A stretch of 64,000 nt of DNA from NCBI RefSeq assembly GCF_003966715.1, contig NZ_AP018907.1, forward strand, positions 3,088,001 to 3,152,000, in the 5' to 3' direction. Below, in pieces: positions 30,983-41,775 of this stretch (position 1 is its first letter; every line of letters starts with the position of its first letter). The notes beneath the pieces are model-generated. The model was not told the DNA's origin. It did not search any database and saw nothing but the letters and a program-made list of their open reading frames with translations. This stretch comes from Blastochloris tepida (lineage in GTDB: Bacteria; Pseudomonadota; Alphaproteobacteria; Rhizobiales; Xanthobacteraceae). Made by a program: the position numbers and the translations under genes.

Positions 30983-32158
30983 TCACTGGCCCACGGTCTT
31001 GATCGCGTCGGCCTCCAGCACCGTGGTGATGTGCAGCCGCACGAACTGGAGGAACTTGGCCCACTCCACGCCCTCGGCGTTGGCGACGTAGATGATGTCC
31101 TTGTCGCGCAGCGGCACCTTGCGGGCGAGGAAGAAGCCGCCCGGATTGCGCAGGTTCAGCGAGTAGATCACCGGCACCTGATTGGTCTGCCACTTGGTCA
31201 GATCGGCGCCGATCCTCTCGGCCACCTCGCGCGATTCCAGCCGGTAGAGGAACACGTAGGACGGCTCGGCCCGGTCGTCGAGCAGACCGCCGGCCATGGC
31301 CATGCCCTCGGCGAGGTTCATCTGCTCCTTGTCGAACTTGAACTGGCCATTGGCGCCCGACGCGCCGAAAGCCATGAAGGCGGGCGCCTGCCGCGAAACG
31401 ATCAGCGTGTCTTCCGGCTGTATATAGATGTTGTTCGACGGCTCCTTGATCAGCGTGCCGTAGCCGACCGAGGCCTCGCGGCCGCCACGCTGCAGGGTGA
31501 TCCAGGTGTCGTAGTCCTGGCCCTTGGGGCCGCCGGCCCGCGCCAGGGCGTCGAGGATGCGGTCGCCGGCGCTGGTCAGCGGATACTTGATGGGCGAGTT
31601 GACCTCGCCGAGCACGCTGACCTGCGAGGAGCGCTGGTTGGTCACCGCCACCACCACCTGCGGATCGATCGCGCGGTCGCGCAGGCGCGCCTCAATGATG
31701 CCCTGCACTTCCGCCGGGCCGCGATTGGCCGCCGGGATGCGCCCGGCATAGGGTACCGAAATGAAGCCGGAGCGGTCCACCACCTGATCGGGAATGGTGA
31801 CGAAGTTGCCGGGACGCACACTCGCCTCGGCCGGGATGAACAGGCCGCCCTGCTGGGCTTCGAAGATCGTCACCGACACGACGTCGCCGATGCCGATCGG
31901 GATTTCCGAGGGCGGCCGGCGATCCTTGAAGGTGCCGGCAAAGGTGCCGCTGCCGCGGGTTGACAGCACGGCCGCAACGTGTGCGTTCAATTCGATGAGG
32001 TCGTAAGGCAGGCCACTCTGGTCGCCAACGGCCTCCGACTTGACGTAGGCTCCGTTGGGACCGGCCGCCGGCAGCACGTAGCAGCCGCCGGCGAGAAGCG
32101 CGAACCCAAGAACCGCGACCAGCCGACCGGGCCGGGGATGCCGCCAATTGTTGGTCAT
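30983..32158 (-). CDS. Wza/KpsD-type polysaccharide export lipoprotein
   Basis: 391 residues. Signal peptide with lipobox LLAGGC (Cys26 lipidated). Then the polysaccharide-export (PES) domain (GIGDVVSVTIFEAQQGGLF, near 90-180), followed by SLBB-like domains (SVLGEVNSPIKYPLTSAGDR; GGPKGQDYDTWITLQRGGRE; YIQPEDTLIVSR). Such proteins form the outer-membrane channel for capsule or exopolysaccharide. ATG at 32158 follows GGAGGCTCCCGC. No Wzc-type kinase is adjacent, but a WcaJ-type sugar transferase lies 1.1 kb away. Confidence 0.9.
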   Translation of the reverse strand: MTNNWRHPRPGRLVAVLGFALLAGGCYVLPAAGPNGAYVKSEAVGDQSGLPYDLIELNAHVAAVLSTRGSGTFAGTFKDRRPPSEIPIGIGDVVSVTIFEAQQGGLFIPAEASVRPGNFVTIPDQVVDRSGFISVPYAGRIPAANRGPAEVQGIIEARLRDRAIDPQVVVAVTNQRSSQVSVLGEVNSPIKYPLTSAGDRILDALARAGGPKGQDYDTWITLQRGGREASVGYGTLIKEPSNNIYIQPEDTLIVSRQAPAFMAFGASGANGQFKFDKEQMNLAEGMAMAGGLLDDRAEPSYVFLYRLESREVAERIGADLTKWQTNQVPVIYSLNLRNPGGFFLARKVPLRDKDIIYVANAEGVEWAKFLQFVRLHITTVLEADAIKTVGQ

Positions 32159-32703
32159 GCGGGAGCCTCCGAAAAAGGTACGAGACACTTAGCGTTGCCC
32201 ACGGATGCTGCCAAGCTTGTTTATGGTCATTTGCCACCTAACCTGCTGGAATCCCCGCGACTGTGGCACAATTACAACGTGGGTTGAGCATCCATTGGTT
32301 GTGGCGACAGCCCCAACCTGCGGCACCGGTCTGAATCGGTAGGGGATCTGCGCGGACGCCCCGGCGCCTTGCATCGGGCCGTGTTTTCGGCAACCCTTGG
32401 TTCAGGTGCATCCTCGCGCTGGGGCAGATGATACGGTAACCGCAAGACCTCTTCATGACCCTGGGGTAGACTTATCGAAATTTCCTGATCCAGGGGCTTG
32501 GAGACCCAGGGGGTTGGGGATTCAGGGGCTTGGGGGGAGGCTTTGGGAGGACTATCCAAGGCTTTGCGGACTCCGCACCCGGTATCGAAGGGGGAACCAC
32601 ACGGTTTCCGGCCGACCAGGCCGGAGGACGCAGAACGGTCTTCAAACGACGGTCTTCAAACCTGGACGGCGGCGGCATCTCCGCGTCCACCACCACGGAT
32701 GCC
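32159..32703. other. Long intergenic region with G-rich repeats
   Basis: 545 bases between the export gene and a secreted-protein gene. At 32491-32555 the direct repeat CAGGGGCTTGG occurs twice (32491-32501, 32523-32533) among five runs of four or more G on the plus strand, a layout that can form G-quadruplexes. Positions 32586-32650 contain a decayed family B edge (CACGGTTTCCGGCCGACCAG). The promoters of both flanking genes must lie here but cannot be fixed. Confidence 0.5.
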
Positions 32704-33276
32704 ATGATCGGGTTCCTCACCCCCGGCCGCGCCGCGGCCTGCAGTCTCGCAATGGTGCTGACCACGGCCGCGGCGACCCTTGCCCCGGCCGGCAGAACTC
32801 TGGCCGCAGAGGGCACTTGGCGGCTGCTGCGCACGCCCGATCCGCGCGGCGGCGCCGATCTGGTGAGCAGCGTCAAGATCGCCGACACGCTGCGCTCGGG
32901 GCCGGACTTCGCCGCGATGATGGTGCGCTGCGGCCATGGCGGCCTCGATGTGGTGCTGGCGCTGATCGTGCCGATCCCGCCGCGCGACCGGCCGCAGATC
33001 GAATGGCGGCTGGACGACCGCCCGCCGGTCAAGGCGAAGGCCGCCGTGCTGCTGCCGCCGACCACGGTGGGGCTGATGCCGGAGGACGCCGCAGTGTTCC
33101 TGCAGGCCGCCACCCGCGCCCGCCGCGCCGCCTTCCGCATTGTCAATGACGGCGCCGAGGTCACTGCCGGCGAGGTGGATCTCGGCGACTTCCCGGCGAT
33201 GATCCAGGATCTGTCGGTGCAGTGCCGGCTGGCGTCGGAGTTCGGGTCCGCACCAGCGCCGCGGCCCGCTCAATAG
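32704..33276 (+). CDS. Secreted protein of unknown function within a polysaccharide locus
   Basis: 190 residues. A signal peptide (about 1-35, ending TLAAEG) is followed by a mostly beta domain of about 150 residues (WRLLRTPDPRGGADLVSSVK, MMVRCGHGGLDVVLALIVP, IEWRLDDRPPVKAKA, PEDAAVFLQAATRARRAAFR, ending LSVQCRLA). Two cysteines (VRCGHG, VQCRLA) could form a disulfide. The strand pattern recalls small periplasmic proteins such as VasI/IalB types, but no family is claimed. ATG at 32704 is set by the signal peptide. Its last seven bases overlap the end of the convergent sugar transferase gene. Confidence 0.6.
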   Translation: MIGFLTPGRAAACSLAMVLTTAAATLAPAGRTLAAEGTWRLLRTPDPRGGADLVSSVKIADTLRSGPDFAAMMVRCGHGGLDVVLALIVPIPPRDRPQIEWRLDDRPPVKAKAAVLLPPTTVGLMPEDAAVFLQAATRARRAAFRIVNDGAEVTAGEVDLGDFPAMIQDLSVQCRLASEFGSAPAPRPAQ

Positions 33277-34736
33277 GCGCAGGGTTTCAGCAGCACGCGG
33301 ACGGTCGCCGCCAGGATGCGGATGTCGAGCCAGATCGACCAGTTGTTGATGTACCACAGGTCGTGCTCGACCCGGCGCTCCATCAGTGACAGATGCGGAG
33401 TCTCGCCACGATAGCCATTCACCTGCGCCCAGCCGGTGAGGCCCGGCTTCATGTGGTGGCGCAGGGCGTAGTTGGCGATGCGGCGGGTGTACTCGTTGTT
33501 GTGGGCGACGGCATGCGGCCGCGGCCCGACGATCGACATCTCGCCGGTCAGCACGTTCCACAGCTGCGGCAGCTCGTCGATGCTGGTGCGGCGCAGCCAG
33601 CGGCCGAGACGGGTGACACGAACGTCGTTGCGAACGGCCTGCCGGATCACCGCGCCGTCCTCGGCGGCGGTCATCGTGCGGAACTTCCAGATCCGGAACA
33701 CCCGGCCGTTGAAGCCGTTGCGGCGCTGACGGAACAGCGCGGGCCCCGGTGAATCGAGCCGGATCAGCGCCGCCACGCCCAGCATCAGCGGCATCAGCGC
33801 CATCAGCAGGGCGGTTGCGGCAAGGATGTCGAAGGTCCGCTTCTGCAGCCGCTCGCCGAGACCGAGCGGTGCCCGCTGCACCTCGATCGAGGTGAGCGCC
33901 TTCCAACCGGAAGAGCGCGCCATGATGCCTTCGAGCGAGCGGTCGGCCAGCAGCCGCACCGGCAGCGGCACCCGCGCGAGCTCGTCGAGAACCGCGTGGA
34001 TGCGCTGCTGGTCCTGCCAGGGCATGACCAGCAGGATCTCGTCGGCGGCGAGCTGCCGGCAGGTCTCGATCAGGAGATCGAGGGTGCGCCGCTCGACCTC
34101 GCCCAGCCCGGACCGTCCGGGCGACGCGGCTAGCAGAGTGAACGAGCTCACGACGTCGATCGCCCGCGTGTCGAGCCGTTCCTTGAGGTTGCGGCCGGCG
34201 AGTTCGTCCGGATCGGCAAGCACGACGACGCCGCGGCCGATCAGCCGCGTTCCGCCGCGCGACCGCGACAGCCGCCGGAACGTCAGGCGCAGCACGGCCA
34301 GCGCCGCCGGCACGACGGTGGCGAACACCAGCACGAAGCCGCGCGAATAGTCGGCGCCGGACTTCATCACGAAGGCGATCATGCTCATGGTGACGAGCGC
34401 CAGCACCCAGCTTCCCAGCGTCGCCATCAGCTCGTGCGACAGGCTCGCCCGCCCGCCGGGACCCTGGACGCGGCGCAAGCCCCGCATAAGCGCATAGAGA
34501 ATCGCCGCGCAGACCGAGATGCCGGCGATCTCGTCATATTCGGGGGCGCTGCCCAGCACGAAGGCGGAGTAGGCCACGCCCGCGGCGAGGCCGAGCAGCA
34601 CGATCGTCCCGAACTCGGCCAGATCCAGCAGGATGCGGGCCGCCGGCGCCGAGATCCGGAACGGGCTCGGCGTGCACCCGGTTGCAGCGTCGTCGATGAG
34701 CGCAAATCGCTGCGTGTGGTCGGATCTGCTCGACAT
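33270..34736 (-). CDS. Polyprenyl glycosylphosphotransferase (WcaJ/ExoY family)
   Basis: 488 residues. N-terminal membrane bundle (four hydrophobic segments between about 30 and 165), a Rossmann-like middle domain (about 175-300), another membrane helix, and the catalytic C-terminus with KRTFDI, FRQRRNGFNGRVFRIWKFRT, RRTSIDELPQLWNVLTGEMS, VGPRPHA and KPGLTGWAQVNGYRG. The enzyme starts repeat-unit assembly by moving a sugar-1-phosphate (often glucose) from UDP-sugar to undecaprenyl phosphate. ATG at 34736 was chosen; upstream in-frame ATGs at 34775 and 34808 are possible. Together with the Wza-like gene it indicates exopolysaccharide synthesis. Confidence 0.9.
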   Translation of the reverse strand: MSSRSDHTQRFALIDDAATGCTPSPFRISAPAARILLDLAEFGTIVLLGLAAGVAYSAFVLGSAPEYDEIAGISVCAAILYALMRGLRRVQGPGGRASLSHELMATLGSWVLALVTMSMIAFVMKSGADYSRGFVLVFATVVPAALAVLRLTFRRLSRSRGGTRLIGRGVVVLADPDELAGRNLKERLDTRAIDVVSSFTLLAASPGRSGLGEVERRTLDLLIETCRQLAADEILLVMPWQDQQRIHAVLDELARVPLPVRLLADRSLEGIMARSSGWKALTSIEVQRAPLGLGERLQKRTFDILAATALLMALMPLMLGVAALIRLDSPGPALFRQRRNGFNGRVFRIWKFRTMTAAEDGAVIRQAVRNDVRVTRLGRWLRRTSIDELPQLWNVLTGEMSIVGPRPHAVAHNNEYTRRIANYALRHHMKPGLTGWAQVNGYRGETPHLSLMERRVEHDLWYINNWSIWLDIRILAATVRVLLKPCAY

Positions 34737-34923
34737 GATCTCGATTTCCGGCCGCGATTGCGGGGCCCTTGGCATAGGCGCCACGCGGCAGACGTCAACG
34801 CATCTCATGTGCGCCTGGGGCTTGCCAGGGTGGATGGGAACGCATGCATGGGTGCCGCGCCATGCGGCATTCGGACGGAACTCGGCCGTCATGTGGCATC
34901 CGGCGCTTCTGCACCGAATCCGT
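34737..34923. other. Upstream region of the sugar transferase gene
   Basis: No separate gene is recognised. In-frame ATG codons at 34775 and 34808 could extend the sugar transferase. GGGTGGATGGGAACGCATGC near 34830 has no clear promoter match. Confidence 0.3.
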
Positions 34924-35187
34924 CTTCCGGTTTCCAGCCGATAGGGCCTTCGAGCGGTCGTCCGACCGCCGAAGTTCCCGTTATCGAAAGGCTCCTGCAG
35001 AACCAGGGCTTTCGGCGGGACCGCTTCCGGAACCCCGCAGGAATCGGGAGGAAGCCGAATCATGCGGACTGCGACTGCCTAAGCTGGAGTTTGGAATTCG
35101 CCGCGCCAAAAGATCCCCTCTCCGAACAAAGGTTTTCGGCGAGTCCGTTTCGGGGGATCACGAAACGATGATCCGCAAACCGGATCA
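34924..35187. repeat. Two family B repeats (B6 and B7), the second ending at a stop codon
   Basis: B6, 34924-35065: TTCCGGTTTCCAGCCGATAG to GGGAGGAAGCCGAATCA, with inner part CGACCGCCGAAGTTCCCGTT. B7, 35105-35187: GCCAAAAGATCCCCTC, ACAAAGGTTTTCGGCGAG, ending CCGCAAACCGGATCA, where TCA is the complement of the stop codon of the following minus-strand esterase gene. Confidence 0.75.
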
Positions 35188-36297
35188 CCGCCGCCACAGG
35201 CCGGCGGCGCGCAGCGCGCGGGCGATAGTGCCCGACACGCCGGGCAGCGCCTCAGGCGGCGGCGGGCGCTCGCCCGTCCTCGACGCCGGGTGCAGCGTCA
35301 CCTCCCCGGTCAGGCCGAAGAACTTGGCGATGTGGAAACTCGAGGCGATGCCGACATCGAGCAAAAACGGGCCGGCGGCGCCGTGCGGCGCCTCGACGCC
35401 CTTGATCGCCAGCGGCGTGCCGTGGGCCATGCCCTCCACCAGCACATCCTCGATCATCACCTCGCCACCCGGACCGTGCCAAAGCCGGCGGGGGTGGCCG
35501 TCCAGCCGGTCGGTCGCGTCCGGCGCATCCGGCAGGCCGTGCAGGTCGGTCCACTGCTTGGTGATCTCGCCGGCATTGAGCGGCGCCACCACGTCGTCGG
35601 CGTCGCCGTGCCAGACTGCGACGCGGGGCCACGGTCCGCGGTGGCGGGAGGCCGCGCGCACCAGATCGCCCCAGTCACGCGCCGGGCGCGTGCGGCCGCC
35701 CTTCATCGCCTCCAGCGCCTGCGGCACGCCGTCGGCGCAGCCATAGGGCAGGCCGGCGATGACGGCCCCGGCGGCGAACACCTCGGGATAGGTGGCGAGC
35801 ATCACGCTGGTCATGGCGCCGCCGGCCGACAGGCCGGTGACGAACACCCGCTGGCGGTCGAGGTCGTGATCGAGGATGATGCGCTCGACCATCTGGCGGA
35901 TCGAGGCGCACTCGCCACGGTCACGCCGGATGTCGCTGGAACGGAACCAGTTGAAGCAGTTGCGCGGATTGTTGAGGCGGGTCTGCTCGGGCGCCAGCAC
36001 CACGAAGCCGTAGCGGTCGGCCAGCGTCGACCAGCCGGCGCCGATGTCGTAGGCGGCGGCGTTCTGGGTGCAGCCGTGCAGCACCACCACCAGCCCGGGC
36101 CGCTCGGCGAGGCCCGCCGGAACGTGGACGAACATGCGCAGCCGGCCGGGATTGCTGCCGAAATCCCTGATCTCGACCAGCCGGCTGCCGGTCGGCAGCG
36201 GCGGGCGCGGCACCAGCGGCTGGCCGTCGAGCCCCAGCCATTTGCGGCGCTGGGCGGCGAGGCCGGCCGCCAGGTCTTCCAGTCCACGCAGCGGCAT
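35185..36297 (-). CDS. PHB depolymerase-family esterase
   Basis: 370 residues. Esterase PHB-type alpha/beta hydrolase: LVVVLHGCTQNAAAYDIGAG (oxyanion), PEQTRLNNPRNCFNWF, the nucleophile elbow GLSAGGAM (Ser near 174), then VWHGDADDVV (Asp) and a late His (GMAHGTPLAI). Family members cleave poly-3-hydroxybutyrate or feruloyl-type esters. The leader is not a clear signal peptide, so it could be an intracellular enzyme; the substrate is not proven. ATG at 36297 has CAGGAG seven bases upstream. The stop is formed at a family B repeat edge. Confidence 0.82.
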   Translation of the reverse strand: MPLRGLEDLAAGLAAQRRKWLGLDGQPLVPRPPLPTGSRLVEIRDFGSNPGRLRMFVHVPAGLAERPGLVVVLHGCTQNAAAYDIGAGWSTLADRYGFVVLAPEQTRLNNPRNCFNWFRSSDIRRDRGECASIRQMVERIILDHDLDRQRVFVTGLSAGGAMTSVMLATYPEVFAAGAVIAGLPYGCADGVPQALEAMKGGRTRPARDWGDLVRAASRHRGPWPRVAVWHGDADDVVAPLNAGEITKQWTDLHGLPDAPDATDRLDGHPRRLWHGPGGEVMIEDVLVEGMAHGTPLAIKGVEAPHGAAGPFLLDVGIASSFHIAKFFGLTGEVTLHPASRTGERPPPPEALPGVSGTIARALRAAGLWRR

Positions 36298-36464
36298 CGG
36301 GGTCTCCTGCTGTTCCAAGGCGGGCAACGGCGGGATGACGGAATAGTTTCGTTGCAGTGCAAAAAGAGCCTGCGCCGGCCAGATGCCGGCCGGGACGATC
36401 GCGCCGCCGACCAGCCTCCCCGCGGCCCCGACCGAGCGCTCCGCGACCGCAACACCAGTGTCGC

Positions 36465-36543
36465 TGAAAAACCCTTGATTTGGGAGGGATTTTTGGGTGG
36501 CCGGCAGAGGGGTCTCAGGCCCGACCGGCCGGAAGCCGCATCA
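36465..36543. repeat. Family B repeat part (B8) at the end of the kinase gene
   Basis: AACCCTTGATTTGGGAGGGA, then TCTCAGGCCCGACCGGCCGG, ending AAGCCGCATCA. Read on the minus strand it starts TGATGCGGCTTCCGGCCGGT; this TGA is the stop of the histidine kinase. The internal hairpin is poorly preserved. Confidence 0.65.
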
Positions 36544-38943
36544 CGCCGCCGAACTGACCGGCGGCGACGGATCCGGGGCGCCTTCGGCCGGCAGCGGCGC
36601 GTCGATCGCCACCCGCAGACCGCCGCCGGAATAATCCACCTTCACCTCGGCGCGAAGCTGGCCGGGGAGAATCTTCTGCAGGAGCTGCGTGCCGAAACCG
36701 GCGTGCTTGGGCGCAGCCGGCGGCTGGCCGCCGGTCTCGACCCAATCGATCCTGAGCCGCCGTCCCGACGCGCCGGCCTCGACCCGCCACGTGACGTCGA
36801 TGCGCCCGTCGGGCACCGAAAGGGCGCCGTATTTGGCGGAGTTGGTCACCAGCTCGTGCACCGCCAGGCCGAAGGTCACCACCGTTCCCGGCGGCATCAG
36901 CACCTGCGGGCCGTCGAAATGGAGCTGGTGGGCGCGGTCGGCATAGGGCTCGAATTCCAGCCGGAACAGGTCTGAGAGCTGGGCGCCCGCCCAGCCGCTG
37001 TCGATCAGCAGCGAGTGGGTGCGCCCGAGCGCCACCAGCCGCTCGCTGAACACCTCGCGGAACTCCTCCAGGCTGCGCACCGAGCGCAGGCTGATGCCGG
37101 CGATCGCCTGGGCGACGCTGAGGATGTTCTTCACCCGGTGGTGCAGCTCGCGGATGAGCAGCGCCTGGCGGTCGTGGGCGAGCTTGCGCTCGGTGATGTC
37201 GCCGGTGAAGCCGACCGCCTGCACGATGCCGGCAGCGTTGCGCACGCCTTCGGCGGCGCCGATCAGCCAGCGGGTCTGGCCGTCCGGCCGGACGACGCGG
37301 AACTCGGCGCGGAACAGCCCGCCCGGGGTGAACGCCTTGCGGAACTCGGCGGCGCAGCGGTCGCGGTCCTCCGGGTGGATGGCGGCGATGAAGTCGGCTT
37401 CCGTCGCAATCCTGGCGTCGGCGGGCAGGCCGAGCATCTCGGCCAGCGCCGGATCGTGCACGAAGCCGCCATCGACGACATCGAGCGCGAAGGCGGCGAG
37501 GCCGCCGGCCCGCAGCGCCACCCGCATGCGCGCCGACTCGGCGCGCTCGGCCGCCTCGGCGGCGACCAGATCGGTGACGTCGGCGGCGATTCCAGCGAAG
37601 CGCCCCGGCACATCCGCCACCGGAAAGCCGTGGTCGCGGATCCAGCGGATGCTGCCATCGGGGTGGATGATGCGGTACTGCAGGTCGCGGCCGGCGGCGA
37701 TCATGCTCCAGCTGTCGCGCAGGCGCTCGCGGTCGTCCGGATGCACTGCCGCCGACCATTCGTTGGCATCGTGATAGAGCGCCTCGGCGCTGCGGCCCCA
37801 CAGCCGCACATAGGCCGGGCTGACATAGATGAAGCGCCGGGCTTCCGGCTCGGCGATCCAGAACACGTCGCCGATGGCGGCGGCGATCTGTTCGAACCGC
37901 CGCTCGCTCTCCTGCAGCGACTGGACCAGATGATTGCGGTCGGCGAGGGTGGCCGCCAGCTTGCGGGCGGCGGCACGCTCCATCACCTGCGCCGCGCGTT
38001 CGCGGCGGGCGGTGCCGAAGGCGACCGCGCCGAGCACGCTGACGATGACGCCGCCTATGCCGAGCAGCATCACGCCCCAGGCCAGACGGGTGCGGAAGGG
38101 CGCGAGCACGTCGTCCTTCGACACCGCGGCGGCGACCACCAGCGGCGCGCGGTCGAGCCGGCGATAGGCCACCAGCAGCGGCACGCCGGCCGGCGACGTC
38201 GATTCTAGACGTCCCGCCGCCGCCTGCATCGCGCCCGGCGGAAGCAGGTGGCCGGGACCGGTCGGAGCGCCATTCTCCGGCAGCGGCCAGCGCATCACCA
38301 CCGCGCCGTCGTTGTCATAGATGCCGATCGCCGCGTCCGGCCCGAGCGTCAGCCGCTCGAAGAACGACTTGAAATGGTCGGCGTGGATCGAGACCTGCAC
38401 GACGCCGAGGAACGCGCCGTCCTTCACGATGGCGCGGTTGTAGCCGAAGAACCACACCCGGCTGAACTGGCCGAACATCAGCGGCGAGATCAATACGCGC
38501 GTGCCGCTATGCAGCCGCTGGAAATAATCGCTGTCGGCGAAGCTGGCGGCCGGCGGGACGGGGCGGAAGGAACTGGCGAGGACGTTGCCCTCGGCATCGA
38601 GGACCCACAGCGAGCCGATCTGCGGCACCGGCTCGAGGCGGTCGAGAAAGCGCGGCCAGCCTGGGCCGGTGACGTGGTCGAGGCCATCCCGGATCGCAGC
38701 ATCGGCGACCTCGGCGGTGAGGATCTCGCTGATCTCGATCATCCGGCTCGCCTGCTCGGCGAGCACGTGGGCGGTGGTCTCGGCCTCGGACCAGCCCTTC
38801 TCCAGGGTGACGTCATAGTCGCGGTAGCCACCCAGGGCGAAGAAGGCCACGGCGACCGCCACCACGGCGATGACCGCGCCGAGCAGCCACACCTGGGCGG
38901 CCGAGGCAAATCTCTCCGCCGAGCGGAACCTCCGGATCTTCAT
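36541..38943 (-). CDS. HWE-family sensor histidine kinase with dCache and PAS domains
   Basis: 800 residues. Membrane helix (about 17-38), an extracytoplasmic Cache-type sensor (about 45-290, WVLDAEGNVLASS, DSDYFQRLHSG, FFGYNRAIVKDGAFLGVVQV), a second helix (about 295-318), then a coiled coil. Two PAS domains follow (about 355-470 and 480-600), then the HWE dimerisation region with His in IRELHHRVKNIL. The ATPase starts with AVHELVTNSAKYGALS and has the DWVETGG motif; the His and Trp-x-Glu marks define the HWE class. No response regulator is adjacent, so its partner and signal are unknown. ATG at 38943 puts the first helix near the N-terminus. Confidence 0.9.
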   Translation of the reverse strand: MKIRRFRSAERFASAAQVWLLGAVIAVVAVAVAFFALGGYRDYDVTLEKGWSEAETTAHVLAEQASRMIEISEILTAEVADAAIRDGLDHVTGPGWPRFLDRLEPVPQIGSLWVLDAEGNVLASSFRPVPPAASFADSDYFQRLHSGTRVLISPLMFGQFSRVWFFGYNRAIVKDGAFLGVVQVSIHADHFKSFFERLTLGPDAAIGIYDNDGAVVMRWPLPENGAPTGPGHLLPPGAMQAAAGRLESTSPAGVPLLVAYRRLDRAPLVVAAAVSKDDVLAPFRTRLAWGVMLLGIGGVIVSVLGAVAFGTARRERAAQVMERAAARKLAATLADRNHLVQSLQESERRFEQIAAAIGDVFWIAEPEARRFIYVSPAYVRLWGRSAEALYHDANEWSAAVHPDDRERLRDSWSMIAAGRDLQYRIIHPDGSIRWIRDHGFPVADVPGRFAGIAADVTDLVAAEAAERAESARMRVALRAGGLAAFALDVVDGGFVHDPALAEMLGLPADARIATEADFIAAIHPEDRDRCAAEFRKAFTPGGLFRAEFRVVRPDGQTRWLIGAAEGVRNAAGIVQAVGFTGDITERKLAHDRQALLIRELHHRVKNILSVAQAIAGISLRSVRSLEEFREVFSERLVALGRTHSLLIDSGWAGAQLSDLFRLEFEPYADRAHQLHFDGPQVLMPPGTVVTFGLAVHELVTNSAKYGALSVPDGRIDVTWRVEAGASGRRLRIDWVETGGQPPAAPKHAGFGTQLLQKILPGQLRAEVKVDYSGGGLRVAIDAPLPAEGAPDPSPPVSSAA

Positions 38944-39378
38944 CGCTTCCCCGCCCCCGGTTGCGACGCAACCGGCACCCCCTCCACTTAAAACTGTGAC
39001 GGAAAACGAGCGCAATGGAAACTACATCTTTGGTTGCGGTAGTTCCTTATTAGAGGTTGCAATATCGCCAGGACAAGGCGTTCCGTGTGCGCGCTGGCGG
39101 CAATTGTGACCTTGAGGTTAATGCCGCGCCCAAATAATCCGGTAATCTCATTACTAGGGTTTGATCCAATTCTTTAACGTATGGGAAGTTTCTGCGTGAA
39201 TTGCGCGAAATAACGAAAATTGTGCGCGTGGCGGGCAATAATCCGGAGCAAATTGCGCAATCCTGGGTTGCCGCGACGGGCCGGCACGGTGCCGCGCCGC
39301 ACGCGTCCAACGCCCGTTCACCCAGAGCATTTCTCCGCTCAGGCTCGCTCCGCAAAGCCCGCGCCGGAAAGCTCGCCG
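38944..39378. other. AT-rich intergenic region with repeated AATTGYGCG words
   Basis: 435 bases with no recognised gene, clearly AT-richer than the neighbours at 39020-39260. AATTGCGCG (39199), AATTGTGCGCG (39218) and AATTGCGCA (39251) occur in a cluster, possibly protein-binding sites. The kinase promoter is expected near 38960-39060. Confidence 0.4.
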
Positions 39379-41190
<1,812 letters not shown>

Positions 41191-41193
41191 GGA

Positions 41194-41682
41194 TCAGGCT
41201 CGGGTGCGTTGCAGGCGTCGCAGGGTGCGGTCGAGCTCGGACAGGAAGGCCGAGCGGTCGCGCGGGGTGAAGGGCGGCGGGCCGGACGTCGCTTCGCCGG
41301 CCGAGCGCAGATCGGTCATCAGGTCGCGCATCGCCACCGCCATGCCGATCGAGTCCCTGGTGAACGGCCGGCCGTTGGGGGCGATCACCGCCGCGCCATT
41401 GGCGACGCAGCGGGCGGCGAGCGGGATATCGGCGGTGATCACCACCGCATCGGGGCCTGCACGCTCGGCGATCCAGTCGTCGGCGGCATCCGGGCCGTCG
41501 CCGACCACCACCCGCTCGATATCCGGGCTCGGCGGCACCCGCAGCGGGCTGTTGGCCACTACGACGACCGCGAGATTGAAGCGCTCGGCGACGCGATAGA
41601 CCTCGTCCTTCACCGGACAGGCGTCGGCGTCGACAAGGATGCGCAAGGGATCGGTCTGTGCGGGCTGTGTGGTCTGTTCCAT
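41194..41682 (-). CDS. YaiI/YqxD (UPF0178, DUF188) family protein
   Basis: 162 residues. PIN-like fold with [60 protein letters not shown] and [16 protein letters not shown]. Acidic residues are placed as in metal-dependent nucleases, but activity is not established for the family. ATG at 41682 was chosen for the typical length; an upstream in-frame ATG at 41721 lies inside the hairpin region and is unlikely. It is cotranscribed with the ABC-F gene (three-base gap). Confidence 0.85.
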   Translation of the reverse strand: MEQTTQPAQTDPLRILVDADACPVKDEVYRVAERFNLAVVVVANSPLRVPPSPDIERVVVGDGPDAADDWIAERAGPDAVVITADIPLAARCVANGAAVIAPNGRPFTRDSIGMAVAMRDLMTDLRSAGEATSGPPPFTPRDRSAFLSELDRTLRRLQRTRA

Positions 41683-41726
41683 GGGCCGCAGCGTGATAGC
41701 GGCCCGGCGGCGGCGATGCAAAGGCG

Positions 41727-41750
41727 AAGGGCCGCCCTCGGGCGGCCCTT
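41727..41750 (-). terminator. Hairpin between the 25-codon ORF and the YaiI gene
   Basis: AAGGGCCGCC-CTCG-GGCGGCCCTT, a perfect ten-pair stem with a four-base loop. It starts 26 bases after the stop of the minus-strand 25-codon ORF and ends 45 bases before the YaiI ATG. The T-run after the stem is weak on both strands (CGCCTTTGC on minus, CCTTTG on plus), so it could be a terminator or an attenuator. Confidence 0.6.
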
Positions 41751-41775
41751 CCTTTGTCGAACCGGGACCGGCCGC

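Noticed and set aside
39159..39172. TTGATCCAATTCTT as another FNR/FixK site
   Set aside because: Only the left half matches; the right half has no CAA and no -10 is at the right distance.
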